Positions 1 to 9,176 are shown, counted from the first letter of the stretch. The stretch: DNA of 64,000 bases from Trinickia fusca (GCF_003628145.1 NZ_RBZV01000001.1:963558-1027557), one strand, 5' to 3'. Translations and numbers: made by a program. Notes: generated by a model not told the origin, from the sequence alone.

Positions 1-67
1 CAGTGACTTTTTTACCGATATCCGGCCCCGGCGACTTCGCCTGGGCATGCCGACGGCGGACGTGACG

Positions 68-346
68 TCACTTGCCGAGCCGCACCCGCAGTTCGCGCGC
101 GGTTTCGAGGAGCCCCTCGTAGCCGGCGCGGCTGTGCTCGGGTAAATCGGGATCGCCGACGAGCGCGCCGAGCGTCTCGATGAGGCTGTACAGAATCCCC
201 TTCGCGGCGCTGACCGCGATATTGCCGGACGACAGCAGCGTATCGACGTGATTGAGCGCGGCGTCCAGATCCTCGAGTTGTTCGGGTTCGGACTCGCGCT
301 TGGTGGACGCATCTTCGGTGGGCTTGTCTGACGGATCGGGCGTCAT
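68..346 (-). CDS. Small hypothetical acidic protein, 92 aa
   Basis: I do not recognise this family. The N-terminal third is rich in Asp, Glu, Pro, Ser and Thr and looks disordered. From about residue 25 it becomes helical and amphipathic (LEDLDAALNHVDTLLSSG, then an Ala/Leu-rich stretch) and ends in a basic helix. There is no signal peptide and no membrane segment. An AGGGGA ribosome-binding site precedes the ATG. It stands alone, divergent from the lipoprotein gene downstream in coordinates. Codon use matches the neighbours, so it is probably real, but no function can be assigned. Confidence 0.6.
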   Translation of the reverse strand: MTPDPSDKPTEDASTKRESEPEQLEDLDAALNHVDTLLSSGNIAVSAAKGILYSLIETLGALVGDPDLPEHSRAGYEGLLETARELRVRLGK

Positions 347-568
347 GGCGTCATTCCCCTACGTTCGCTCGGGCCGCGTGCCGTCGTGAGTCGTGGCGGT
401 ACGCATGGCCCCGGTACGTTTTTATATACCTGCGGCTTGCCCGCGTCCACTACCCGGCTAACACCGCGCCCGGCTTACGTTGCGAATGTGCTTTCTTTTG
501 GGGGCGCCGATTTTTCGCCCAAGCCCGTCTAGGATTGTCAGTAGCACGCCAGCGGTTGGGAGTCGCAG

Positions 569-2260
569 ATGAAACCACCCCTTCGGATGAAAAGCGCTTA
601 CGCGCTCCCCATGCTTATCGCCGTCTTCATCGGTTGCGGTGGCGGCGGTGGCAGCATTTCGATTTCTTCCGGCTCTGGTTCGGGGCTCGGAAGCGGTTCA
701 GGCTCGGGGTCTGGCTCCGGCTCGGGAAGCGGCTCACCGGGGTCACCGTCCGTCGATGTTCTGACTTATCACAACGACATCGCGCGTACCGGTCAGCAAC
801 GGGTGGAAACGACGCTCACGCCCGCCAATGTGAACGCCACGACGTTCGGCAAGATCGGCTTCGATGCCGTCGACGGCAAGGTCGATGGCGAGCCGCTTTA
901 TTTGTCTGCCGTGTCGATCGCCGGGGGCAACCACAACGTGCTGGTTGTCGTGACGGAGCACGCGAGCGTCTATGCGTTCGATGCCGACAATGGCGGGCTG
1001 ATTTGGCAGGTTTCCACGCTAGGCAACAATGAAACGCCGAGTGACAACAGGAACTGCACCCAGATCACACCTGAAATCGGCATCACGTCAACGCCCGTCA
1101 TCGACCGATCGCGGGGACCGCATGGCACGATCTACGTGGTCGGGATGTCGAAGGACAGCTCGGGCGGCTATCACCAGCGCATCCATGCGCTCGATATCAC
1201 GACCGGCTCCGAGCTGTTCGGCAGCCCGACGGAAGTCACCGCGTCGTTCCCCGGTAACGGCCCGAACAGTGCTGGCGGCGTCGTGACGTTCAATCCGGCG
1301 CAGTATGCGGAGCGCCAGTCGCTGCTGGAGCTCAATGGCAAGATTTATACGGGCTGGACGTCCCACTGCGACCTGGCCCCCTACAACGGCTGGGTGATCG
1401 TGTATAGCGCCGACACGCTCACGCAGACGAACGTGCTGAACCTGACGCCGAACGGCACGGAAGGGTCGATCTGGATGAGTGGAACCGGCATGGCATCGGA
1501 CGGCCAGTCCATCTACTTTCTCGACGCGAACGGTACGTTCGACACGACGCTGGACGCGAATGGCTTCCCATCGCTCGGCGACTTCGGCAATGCATTCATC
1601 AAGCTCGGAACGACGAACGGGCTCACGGTCTCTGACTACTTCAGCGTGTCGAATACGGTGGCCGAATCGCAAGCGGACGAAGATCTCGGCTCAGGCGGAG
1701 CACTGGTGCTGCCGGACTTCACCGACGCGGCCGGCGGCATTCATCATCTTGCGGTCGGCGCGGGAAAGGATGCGAACATCTACGTCGTGAACCGCGACGC
1801 GATGGGCAAATTCAATCCAAACGCGAACGACATCTACCAGGAGATCAGCGGCCAGCTCGGCGGGAGCGTGTTCGGGATGCCTGCCTACTTCAACAACACA
1901 ATTTACTTTGGGGCGGTAGGCGACAACATCAAAGCGTTCGGCGTTGTGCAGGCAAGGGTGTCGACGGTCCCGGCCAGCAAGTCTCCCGAGACGTTCGTTT
2001 ACCCAGGAGCGACACCCAGCGTGTCGGCCAATGGCACATCGAATGGGATTGTGTGGGCAGCGCAGAACGGCACCATCGCGGGACTCTATGCGTACGACGC
2101 GACGAATCTCGCGCATGAGCTCTACAACAGCAATCAGGCGCCGAACGGTCGAGATCAATTCGGCATGGGCAACAAGTTCATCACGCCGATGATCGCGAAC
2201 GGAAAGGTCTATGTGGGGACCACGAATGGTGTGGCGGTGTTTGGGCTGTTAGGCCCCTAG
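569..2260 (+). CDS. Predicted lipoprotein with PQQ-like beta-propeller repeats
   Basis: A 563-aa exported protein. A short basic N-terminus and hydrophobic segment (ALPMLIAVFIGC) end in a lipobox-like FIGC, so lipidation at that Cys is likely. Residues about 25-58 are a poly-Gly/Ser linker with alternating GS units. The remainder resembles PQQ-repeat or BamB-type beta-propellers: repeated VYAFDADNGGLIW-like and IYVVNRDAMGKF-like blades spaced along residues 60-560. Such domains are usually periplasmic or surface-exposed. No quinoprotein dehydrogenase catalytic Asp context was identified, so an enzymatic role is not claimed. The start is supported by GGGAG six bases upstream. The neighbours give no functional context. 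Confidence 0.75.
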   Translation: MKPPLRMKSAYALPMLIAVFIGCGGGGGSISISSGSGSGLGSGSGSGSGSGSGSGSPGSPSVDVLTYHNDIARTGQQRVETTLTPANVNATTFGKIGFDAVDGKVDGEPLYLSAVSIAGGNHNVLVVVTEHASVYAFDADNGGLIWQVSTLGNNETPSDNRNCTQITPEIGITSTPVIDRSRGPHGTIYVVGMSKDSSGGYHQRIHALDITTGSELFGSPTEVTASFPGNGPNSAGGVVTFNPAQYAERQSLLELNGKIYTGWTSHCDLAPYNGWVIVYSADTLTQTNVLNLTPNGTEGSIWMSGTGMASDGQSIYFLDANGTFDTTLDANGFPSLGDFGNAFIKLGTTNGLTVSDYFSVSNTVAESQADEDLGSGGALVLPDFTDAAGGIHHLAVGAGKDANIYVVNRDAMGKFNPNANDIYQEISGQLGGSVFGMPAYFNNTIYFGAVGDNIKAFGVVQARVSTVPASKSPETFVYPGATPSVSANGTSNGIVWAAQNGTIAGLYAYDATNLAHELYNSNQAPNGRDQFGMGNKFITPMIANGKVYVGTTNGVAVFGLLGP

Positions 2261-2338
2261 TAGTGCCCGGTGGCAGGCAAAAAGGGAATGCCGACTGCGA
2301 ATGTGGCCTATCCAGATCGAGACGTCGACGATGATCAT
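2249..2338 (-). pseudogene. Truncated vapC toxin remnant (PIN domain start)
   Basis: Directly downstream of the VapB-like antitoxin, and sharing an ATGA overlap with its stop codon, is a 29-codon frame beginning MIIVDVSIWIGHIRS. This matches the canonical start of VapC PIN-domain ribonucleases (M-I-L-V-D-T-S-V-W-I), including the first catalytic Asp at position 5. The frame loses VapC character after about residue 16 and stops inside the 3' end of the lipoprotein gene. A normal VapC is about 130 residues, so over 75% is missing, including the other acidic active-site residues. It cannot encode an active toxin. I infer a deletion that joined the lipoprotein gene 3' end to vapC. Confidence 0.7.
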
Positions 2339-2532
2339 TCCGCGTCAGGCCTCCGGCGTGGGATGTCCTCCATACCCCGGTTACTGCCGCCGAGCGCCGC
2401 AAGACGGCGTGCCGCCTCACGTTGGATCAAGGCTTTAAGTGCTTCTCTGACGAGCGCCGATTTCTCGTTCAAACCCGTATAGACCTGCGCCTTCGCCAGC
2501 AAGTCGTCGTCTATAACGAGTGTCGTGCGCAT
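2335..2532 (-). CDS. vapB: VapB-family type II antitoxin (partner toxin truncated)
   Basis: A 65-aa protein, MRTTLVIDDDLLAKAQVYTG at the start, then NEKSALVREALKALI and a C-terminal RRR tail. This is typical of the VapB/DUF2191 ribbon-helix-helix antitoxins: N-terminal DNA-binding beta strand and helix pair, C-terminal toxin-binding tail. The start is placed at MRTT, eight codons inside the longest frame, because the family begins there. A GGAGGT-like site lies upstream. Family members bind their own promoter and inhibit VapC. Here the overlapping vapC is only a stub, so this is an orphan antitoxin that may act on a VapC elsewhere. Confidence 0.8.
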   Translation of the reverse strand: MRTTLVIDDDLLAKAQVYTGLNEKSALVREALKALIQREAARRLAALGGSNRGMEDIPRRRPDAE

Positions 2533-2804
2533 CTTGACCTCCGTTGAATGGGGCATGAATTATCGCATCGACTGACGCACAAATTGATGCCCGGCAGCCT
2601 CCGCGAACACTACCAAGACCGAGGCTTTTTCCCAATCGTCGACGCACGACGAATTTGCGTACCATTCCATCGTGGCGGCGTATATTGGTGCCAGACGCAA
2701 CCGTCCATTCAATCCATACCTGCGGCCAGACGCGCTCTCCTCGCAAGACTGCGCGGGCAGAAACGCAAGTCTCGCGATCTCTCGCATCGACTACAGGAGC
2801 AAGC

Positions 2805-4337
2805 GTGCCGAGTCGTCCCCCGACCGCCTTGTGGGCCCAACAGTTCCGGCGGTCGTCGGCATCCAAGGCAAGTCTGCAGGATCAGATCCGGCAGATGCTC
2901 GTGGCCGCGATCCTCGACGGCCAGTTGCCGCCCGACGCCGCGCTGCCGTCGAGCCGTGAACTCGCCGATCAGTTGGGCGTCGCCCGCAACACGGTCGTGC
3001 TTGCCTACCAAATGCTCGTCGAAGAAGGCTATCTGATCTCGCGCGAACGTAGCGGACACTTCGTGAACGCAGCGATGCTCGGAGGCCGGCCTTGCCTCGA
3101 CGCCGCTCCGTCCGTGGCGTCCGCGTCCGCCGACGCAGACGCACCGGGCCGACCCATCTGGCAACAGCGCATCGCGCGCCCGCCGTCGCAGCAGCGCAAT
3201 ATCGTGAAGCCCGCGAATTGGCAGCACTACGAATTTCCCTTCATCTATGGCCAGTTCGACCAGTCGCTGTTTCCCATCAACGACTGGCGAGAGTGCTGCA
3301 TGAAAGCCCTGTCGGTCATGGAGATCCGCAACTGGGCACCTGACCTGATCGAGCGTGACGACGAATCGCTGATCCAGCAGATCCGCACGCGCGTGCTGCC
3401 GCGGCGTGGCGTCTTCGCGATGCCCGACGAAATCATCATCACGAACGGCTGCCAGCAGGCGTTGTACCTGATTGCCGACCTGCTCTGCGGCGAGGACACG
3501 ACGGTCGGTTTCGAGAATCCAGGCTATCCCGACGCCCGCAACATCTTCGAAAACCGCAATGCGCGGCTGCTGCCGCTGCCGGTCGACAGCAACGGGATTG
3601 CACCCGATGCGCTCCGCGATTCGCTCGCGCGCTGCGACTACGTGTATGTGACGCCGAGCCACCAGTGCCCCACCACCGCGACGATGCCGGTCGAGCGCCG
3701 CCACGCGCTGCTCGATTGCGCCCGGCAGCACGACTTCGTCATCGTCGAGGACGACTACGAGAGCGAGAACACGTTCTCCGGCACGCCGCACCCAGCGCTG
3801 AAAAGCCTCGACACGGCCGATCGCGTGATCTACGTCGGCAGTCTCTCGAAGACCTTCGCGCCTGGCCTGCGGCTCGGCTACGTGGTCGGCCCGCGCGAGC
3901 TGATTCGGGAGCTGCGCGCGCTGCGACGCCTGATGGTGCGGCATCCTGTCGGGTACATCCAGCGCGCGTTCGCGACGTTTCTCGCCCTCGGGCACCACGA
4001 CGCGCTGCTGCGCCGGCTCGCGCACGCGTACCGCGAGCGCTCGCAGGCCCTGATGGCCGCGCTCGATGCGCATCTGCCGGAAGCGCGTTACGTGCCTATC
4101 ACGGGCGGTGCGTCGTCCTGGGTCGAAGGTCCTGAGTGGCTCGACGACACGCGCCTTGCGGCCGACGCGCAGGCGGCCGGCATTCTGATCGAGCCCGGTA
4201 GCGTGTTCTTCATGAACGACGACCAGGACGCACGACGCTATTTCCGTATGGGCTTCTCGGCCATTGCACTGGATCGGATCGAGCCCGGCGTGCGTGCGCT
4301 CGCGCAATGCGTGCGCGCGCAGCAGCCCACTGCCTGA
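2805..4337 (+). CDS. MocR/TauR-type GntR regulator with aminotransferase domain
   Basis: A 510-aa PLP-binding transcription factor. The start is GTG at 2805, preceded at five bases by AGGAG (2795-2799); the longer upstream frame has no site and no family similarity. Residues about 20-88 form a GntR winged helix (SSRELADQLGVARNTVVLAY). Residues 130-505 are a fold-type I aminotransferase-like domain, with the PLP lysine at 349 in GSLSKTFAPGLRLGY. MocR proteins sense amino compounds or PLP; TauR of this family controls taurine genes in other proteobacteria. It sits convergent with soeC, 15 bp apart, at the island edge. Control of taurine or sulfonate genes is inference; vitamin B6 control (PdxR) is the alternative. 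Confidence 0.82.
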   Translation: MPSRPPTALWAQQFRRSSASKASLQDQIRQMLVAAILDGQLPPDAALPSSRELADQLGVARNTVVLAYQMLVEEGYLISRERSGHFVNAAMLGGRPCLDAAPSVASASADADAPGRPIWQQRIARPPSQQRNIVKPANWQHYEFPFIYGQFDQSLFPINDWRECCMKALSVMEIRNWAPDLIERDDESLIQQIRTRVLPRRGVFAMPDEIIITNGCQQALYLIADLLCGEDTTVGFENPGYPDARNIFENRNARLLPLPVDSNGIAPDALRDSLARCDYVYVTPSHQCPTTATMPVERRHALLDCARQHDFVIVEDDYESENTFSGTPHPALKSLDTADRVIYVGSLSKTFAPGLRLGYVVGPRELIRELRALRRLMVRHPVGYIQRAFATFLALGHHDALLRRLAHAYRERSQALMAALDAHLPEARYVPITGGASSWVEGPEWLDDTRLAADAQAAGILIEPGSVFFMNDDQDARRYFRMGFSAIALDRIEPGVRALAQCVRAQQPTA

Positions 4338-4352
4338 CGCACGGCCCACCCG

Positions 4353-5300
4353 TCAAGACGCGCGCTGGTAGTAAAGGTTTTGCGGATGCCGCGCATCCGC
4401 GAAGAAGAACCAGCGCTCCGCGACAAGGCCCGCATACTGGATCACGAACGCAGCGCCGAGTACGACAGCGACAGCCGTCGACATCTGCGCGAGCGCGCCC
4501 GCGCCCGTCAGCACGAATGGCACCGCGAACGCGGCGACCAGGAAGCCGACCTTGACCATCCGCACCGTGCCGCTGCTCTGCCCGTGAAAGAACTCGCGCG
4601 TGTTGAACGCGCTCGCCGTGAAGCCACGCGACTTCTGCTCAACCTTCGCGTCGCGAATGCCGGTCGCGCTCTGCACGGTCGACTTCGGCACGAGTCGCGC
4701 GTTGCGCTTGAGCGATGCGACACGCGTCGCGCAGCCCGCGAGCGTCAAGACACATGCCCACGGTGCGACCAAGCCGACGAGCGAGGGCGCGAGCCACGCT
4801 GCGCACGCGGTTGCAAGGGTGCACCCGGACGCGCAGCCGAGCAGCACGAAGTTCACAAGCGTGAGCGGGCTCGCCCATTCCTGCAGGAAGCGCAGGCACG
4901 CGTAGATCATCGCGGTGCAGACGAACAGTGCGACGCTCGCCGCCGCACCGAGTACGCCGATCGCGAGCGTGCCGCCGAACCCGACCCAATGCGCGATGCC
5001 GTACCCAAACGCGAGCGACAGGAACACGGGCAGCGCGATGCATTCACGCGACAGCCACGAGGTGCGCCACATCGCGATGGCACGCCATGCGCGCTCCGGA
5101 TGCCCGAGATGGAAGAACGACGCGAACAGGCCGAGCGTGCCGAGCGTGACCGTCAACGCGGCGCCGACGATATAGAACGCCGACGGAATGTCGGTGCTCG
5201 TTGCCCGTGCAACCGCTTCGATCGCCACGAGCGTAAGCAGCAGGCCCTGCGCGGTCCCGCAGAGCGTGGTGAGAAAAATGACTGAGAAAGCGGGCCGCAT
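4353..5300 (-). CDS. soeC: SoeC-like DmsC-family membrane anchor of sulfite dehydrogenase
   Basis: A 315-aa integral membrane protein of the DmsC/NrfD-like anchor type with about eight hydrophobic segments. The diagnostic stretch HLGHPERAWRAI followed by WRTSWLSREC lies near residues 82-106. These anchors pass electrons from the iron-sulfur subunit to quinone. It is last in the soeA-soeB-soeC order, 43 bp after soeB, with GGGAG before its ATG. SoeABC is the cytoplasm-facing, quinone-linked sulfite dehydrogenase described in purple sulfur bacteria and in marine taurine degraders. The assignment rests on the three-gene architecture plus the neighbouring xsc. DMSO or polysulfide reductase anchors are close relatives. 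Confidence 0.75.
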   Translation of the reverse strand: MRPAFSVIFLTTLCGTAQGLLLTLVAIEAVARATSTDIPSAFYIVGAALTVTLGTLGLFASFFHLGHPERAWRAIAMWRTSWLSRECIALPVFLSLAFGYGIAHWVGFGGTLAIGVLGAAASVALFVCTAMIYACLRFLQEWASPLTLVNFVLLGCASGCTLATACAAWLAPSLVGLVAPWACVLTLAGCATRVASLKRNARLVPKSTVQSATGIRDAKVEQKSRGFTASAFNTREFFHGQSSGTVRMVKVGFLVAAFAVPFVLTGAGALAQMSTAVAVVLGAAFVIQYAGLVAERWFFFADARHPQNLYYQRAS

Positions 5301-5343
5301 GGAAACTCCCTCGATGCCGATGGATTGATGTGAACCGCCCGAT

Positions 5344-6084
5344 TCATCGCCGCACGGCCATTGCCGCGAGATCGATCTCGCCGCGTTCGTAGCGCGCTTC
5401 GAGCGAATCGTCCGCCGCTGACGACGTGCTCCCGCACCCGCCGCCCTTCCCGCAGCCGCACGACGGCTCGGTCTTCACGCGTGGCAGATAGTGGTTCGAC
5501 GGCTTCGTGTCCCACTCCGGCATCAACTGATACCCCCCGCGCTCGCGAATCGCGCGCGACACCTCCGACTCCGGATCGTGAATGTCGCCGAAGAGCCGCG
5601 CAGACGTCGGGCACGCGAGCACGCAAGCCGGCTTGCGATCGCGCTCGGGCAGTGCGTCGTTGTAGATCCGGTCCGCACAGAGCGTGCACTTCGTCATCTC
5701 TTTGCGGCCTTCGTCCAGCTCCCGCGCGCCGTACGGGCACGCCCACGCGCAATACTTGCAGCCGATGCACTTGTCGTAGTCGACGAGCACGATCCCGTCC
5801 GACTTGCGCTTGTAGCTCGCACCGGTCGGGCAGACCGGCACGCACGGCGGATCTTCGCAGTGCAGACAGGATTTCGGGAAGTGGATCGTGTCGGTCAGGG
5901 GAAACACGCCCGCCTCGTACGTCTGCACGCGATTGAAGAACGTGCCCGACGGATCGTCGTCGTACGGTCGGATGTCCGTGAGGCTGCCTGCCTCACCGGA
6001 CGTGTTCCACTCCTTGCAGCTCGTCACGCAGGCATGGCAGCCGACGCAGACGTTCAAGTCGATGACGAGGGCCATTTGGGTCAT
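5344..6084 (-). CDS. soeB: SoeB-like four-cluster ferredoxin subunit
   Basis: A 246-aa electron-transfer protein of the DmsB/NrfC type. Four cysteine clusters are visible: CVGCHACVTSC (residues 13-23), CLHCEDPPCVPVCP (about 66-79), CIGCKYCAWACP (about 99-110) and CTLCADRI with a later ACVLACP (about 127-160). They should bind four [4Fe-4S] clusters bridging the molybdopterin subunit and the membrane anchor. The C-terminus carries an extra Gly/Cys-rich stretch (CGCGKGGGCG). It overlaps soeA by 4 bp (ATGA), so the two are translationally coupled. It has no Tat signal, consistent with a cytoplasm-facing complex. Confidence 0.82.
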   Translation of the reverse strand: MTQMALVIDLNVCVGCHACVTSCKEWNTSGEAGSLTDIRPYDDDPSGTFFNRVQTYEAGVFPLTDTIHFPKSCLHCEDPPCVPVCPTGASYKRKSDGIVLVDYDKCIGCKYCAWACPYGARELDEGRKEMTKCTLCADRIYNDALPERDRKPACVLACPTSARLFGDIHDPESEVSRAIRERGGYQLMPEWDTKPSNHYLPRVKTEPSCGCGKGGGCGSTSSAADDSLEARYERGEIDLAAMAVRR

Positions 6085-9035
6085 GTTACGGTTCCTCCCT
6101 CAGAGTCCTTCTGGGTCGCATCGGACGCGAACGCGCGCCGCAACCGTGCCGCGAACTCACCCTTGCCCGCGAAGTACGCCTGCACGCGCTGCAGCACATT
6201 CGTCGAGCCGGGCAGCGGTTGCATCGGCGCGAACTGCGGCAGCGTCGTCGTCGCATCGGCCTCGGCCGGATAGACCCGCACGCGCACGTCGTACCAGCCG
6301 GCCTGGCCCGTGATCGGATCGGAATTCGAGATCCGCTCGCCGGCTCGCATGTCGCTCGGCAACTCGTCGGTGATCACATGATTCAGCAGAAAGCCGCGCT
6401 GCGACTCACCCGCGCCCGGCCCCAGGTTCCATGCGCCGGCGGCCTTGCCGATCGCGTTCCAGGTCCACACCGTGCCCGGCTCGACCGCCTCGCTGTAGCG
6501 CGCGCGGCAACGCACCTTGCCCCACGGCGATTCGACGTAGATCCACCCGCCGTCGTCGATGCCCTCTGCTGCTGCCATTGCGGGATTCACGAACAGATGG
6601 TTCTCGCCGTGAATCTGCCGCAGCCAGGCGTTCTGCGAATCCCATGAGTGATACATCGCCATCGGCCGCTGCGTGATCGCCGCGAGGGGATAACGATCGA
6701 GATCGGTTGCATCGCGCTCGAGCGGCGGATACCAGAACGGCAACGGATCGAAGTAGCGCGCGATGCGCGCGCGCAGGTGATCGGGCGGCTGCCGTCCTTT
6801 CGTCTTGCCCTGCGCAGCGAGACGGAAAGTCTGCATGACTTCCGAATAGAGCTGGATGACGATCGGCACGCCGTACTTACGCATCCCGTTCTCGACCGCC
6901 CATTCCATGTACGGGCCGTTGAAGTTGCGCATGTACTGCAACGACTCCGGGAGCCGGTGGTGATAGACGCAGTTGTTCTTCGCATACTGCTCCCACTGCT
7001 TCGGATTCGGCTCGCCGATGACGGCCTTCGTCCCGTCCGTGCCGCGCCAGCCAATCAGAAAGCCCGTGCCCGAATCAGGCGCGGTCTGGAAGTTGATGAC
7101 GAAGTCGGGATAATCGCGGAACTTGCGCTTGCCGTCCGGCGTCGTGAACGCCGGAAACTTGAGCCGGCTGGCGAGCTCGATCAACACCTCCTGGAACGGC
7201 TTGCATTCGCCCGTCGGCGGCACCACCGGCACGCGCACCGAATCGACGGGACCGTCGAATTCGGAGATCGGGCGGTCGAGCACCGACATCACGTCATGGC
7301 GTTCGAGATAGGTCGTGTCGGGCAGGATCAGATCGGCAAACGCGGTCATCTCCGATTCGAACGCGTCGCAAACGACGAGAAACGGGATCTTGTATTCGCC
7401 GTCCGCTCGCTTGTCGACGAGCATGTTGCGGACTTCCGTCGTGTTCATCGACGAATTCCATGCCATGTTCGCCATGAAGATCAGTAGCGTGTCGATGGGA
7501 TACGGATCGCCCCGCCACGCATTCGTGATCACCGAATGCATGAGCCCATGCACCGCGAGCGGATATTCCCACGAGAAGGCCTTGTCGATGCGCGCAGGCG
7601 AACCGTCGTCGTGCACGAACAGATCCTCAGGCTTGGCAGGCCAGCCAAGCGGGCCAGTCGCGAGCGGCGTGTTCGGCTTGATCGACGCCGGATCGCTCGG
7701 CGGCTTGGCCGACGGCGGTGCCGCCCGCGGGTACGGCGCCTTGTGACGGAAGCCGCCCGGACGATCGATCGTGCCGAGCAGCGACATCAGCACCGCCATC
7801 GCGCGAATCGTCTGGAAGCCGTTCGAGTGCGCGGCCAGTCCGCGCATTGCATGGAACGCGATCGGCGCGCCTTCCACCGTGTCGTGCGTCTTGCCCCACG
7901 AATCGGTCCACTGAATCGGCAGCGCGATCCGCTGCTCGCGCGCGACGGCCGCCATCTCGCGCGCGATGCGCCGAATCGTGTCGGCCGCGATACCGGAGAT
8001 CTCCGCCGCCCACTCCGGCGTGCAAGGCGCAACCTGCTCGCGCAGCAGCGTGAACGACGGCGCGACCGGCGTGCCGTCCTCGAGCGTGTAGCGGCCGTCG
8101 AGCGCGGGCTCCGCGCCGTCCGTGTGATGCAGCACCGCACGGTTAGTGCGCGCGTCCCACCAGAGATGATTCTGCGGGTACAGTGCGTTGACTTCAGGCG
8201 CATCGGGATCGCGGACGAAAAGGCCGAACGTGTCGCGTTCCTCGCGCAAATCGACGAGCTCGCCCGCATTCGTGAATCGCTCGACGAATGCGCGATCGTA
8301 GGCATCGAGCTCGATCAGCTCGCGAATCAATGCCATGAACAGCGCGCCATCCGTGCCGGGGCGAATCGGAATCCATTCGTCGGCAATCGCCGCATAGCCG
8401 GTGCGCACGGGATTGATCGCAATGAAGCGCCCTCCCGCCCGCTTGAACTTCGACAATGCGATCTTCAGCGGATTCGAGTGATGATCCTCGGCTGTGCCGA
8501 TCATGAAGAACAGCTTCGCGTGGTCGAGATCGGGGCCGCCGAACTCCCAGAACGAGCCACCGATCGTATAGATCATGCCGGCCGCCATGTTCGCCGAGCA
8601 GAACCCGCCATGCGCAGCGTAATTGGGCGTACCGAACTGCTTCGCGAACAGACCCGTCAGCGCTTGCATCTGATCGCGGCCGGTGAAGAGCGCGAACTGT
8701 TTCGGATCGGTCGCACGCAGATGCGCGAGGCGCTTCTCGAGCGTCGCGAAGGCGACGTCCCACGACACGGGCTCGAACTGCGCGTCGCCGCGCGCCGCGC
8801 CGCGCTTGCGCATCAGCGGCCGCGTGAGACGCGCCGGCGAGTACTGCTTCATGATCCCCGACGAGCCTTTCGCACAGATCACGCCCTGGTTCAGCGGATG
8901 GTCCGGATTGCCGTCGATGTAGCGAATCTCGCCGTCGCGCAGGTGCACGCGAATCCCACAGCGGCACGCGCACATGTAGCACGTCGTGGTCTTGACCTCG
9001 AGCTTCTCGTTCTGCGTGCGCGCGTGATGGTCCAT
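6081..9035 (-). CDS. soeA: SoeA-like molybdopterin oxidoreductase, probable sulfite dehydrogenase
   Basis: A 984-aa catalytic subunit of the DMSO-reductase molybdoenzyme family, starting at MDHHART behind AAGGAGGAAGG; the longer frame lacks a site. Cys19, 22, 26 (CYMCACRC) and Cys54 (VICAKG) should ligate an N-terminal [4Fe-4S] cluster. Cys146 in HGGFCSANM is a good candidate molybdenum ligand. The C-terminal beta-barrel domain binds the second pterin dinucleotide. There is no Tat signal peptide, which fits SoeA and argues against periplasmic thiosulfate or DMSO reductases. Predicted reaction: sulfite to sulfate, with quinone reduced through SoeB and SoeC. It would detoxify and harvest electrons from the sulfite that Xsc releases. 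Function is inferred from context. Confidence 0.8.
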   Translation of the reverse strand: MDHHARTQNEKLEVKTTTCYMCACRCGIRVHLRDGEIRYIDGNPDHPLNQGVICAKGSSGIMKQYSPARLTRPLMRKRGAARGDAQFEPVSWDVAFATLEKRLAHLRATDPKQFALFTGRDQMQALTGLFAKQFGTPNYAAHGGFCSANMAAGMIYTIGGSFWEFGGPDLDHAKLFFMIGTAEDHHSNPLKIALSKFKRAGGRFIAINPVRTGYAAIADEWIPIRPGTDGALFMALIRELIELDAYDRAFVERFTNAGELVDLREERDTFGLFVRDPDAPEVNALYPQNHLWWDARTNRAVLHHTDGAEPALDGRYTLEDGTPVAPSFTLLREQVAPCTPEWAAEISGIAADTIRRIAREMAAVAREQRIALPIQWTDSWGKTHDTVEGAPIAFHAMRGLAAHSNGFQTIRAMAVLMSLLGTIDRPGGFRHKAPYPRAAPPSAKPPSDPASIKPNTPLATGPLGWPAKPEDLFVHDDGSPARIDKAFSWEYPLAVHGLMHSVITNAWRGDPYPIDTLLIFMANMAWNSSMNTTEVRNMLVDKRADGEYKIPFLVVCDAFESEMTAFADLILPDTTYLERHDVMSVLDRPISEFDGPVDSVRVPVVPPTGECKPFQEVLIELASRLKFPAFTTPDGKRKFRDYPDFVINFQTAPDSGTGFLIGWRGTDGTKAVIGEPNPKQWEQYAKNNCVYHHRLPESLQYMRNFNGPYMEWAVENGMRKYGVPIVIQLYSEVMQTFRLAAQGKTKGRQPPDHLRARIARYFDPLPFWYPPLERDATDLDRYPLAAITQRPMAMYHSWDSQNAWLRQIHGENHLFVNPAMAAAEGIDDGGWIYVESPWGKVRCRARYSEAVEPGTVWTWNAIGKAAGAWNLGPGAGESQRGFLLNHVITDELPSDMRAGERISNSDPITGQAGWYDVRVRVYPAEADATTTLPQFAPMQPLPGSTNVLQRVQAYFAGKGEFAARLRRAFASDATQKDSEGGTVT

Positions 9036-9103
9036 CGTCCTTCCTCCTTCACGGATAGCGGCCCCCGAACCTCGACGAGGAAGGGGCCGGCAATTCGGCA
9101 TCA

Positions 9104-9176
9104 CTTATGCTACGTGCGGCAGGAGCCGACAAAAAGTCGCTTTCCATGATCGAAACTATCGGCCCGCCAGATAGTT
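9104..9176 (-). promoter_or_regulatory. Putative soeABC promoter with upstream inverted repeat
   Basis: On the minus strand a TTGTCG box (9127-9132) and a CATAAG box (9104-9109) are separated by 17 bp, about 70 bp before the soeA start. Just upstream lies the inverted repeat AACTATC (9154-9160) and GATAGTT (9170-9176) with a 9-bp spacer. Its place upstream of weak -35 and -10 boxes suits an activator such as the MocR protein. Which regulator binds is not shown by the sequence. Confidence 0.4.

Noticed and set aside
4353-9035. DMSO or thiosulfate reductase operon
   Set aside because: The same superfamily, but there is no Tat signal on the catalytic subunit and the operon sits with xsc, which produces sulfite. 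Kept as the alternative to SoeABC.
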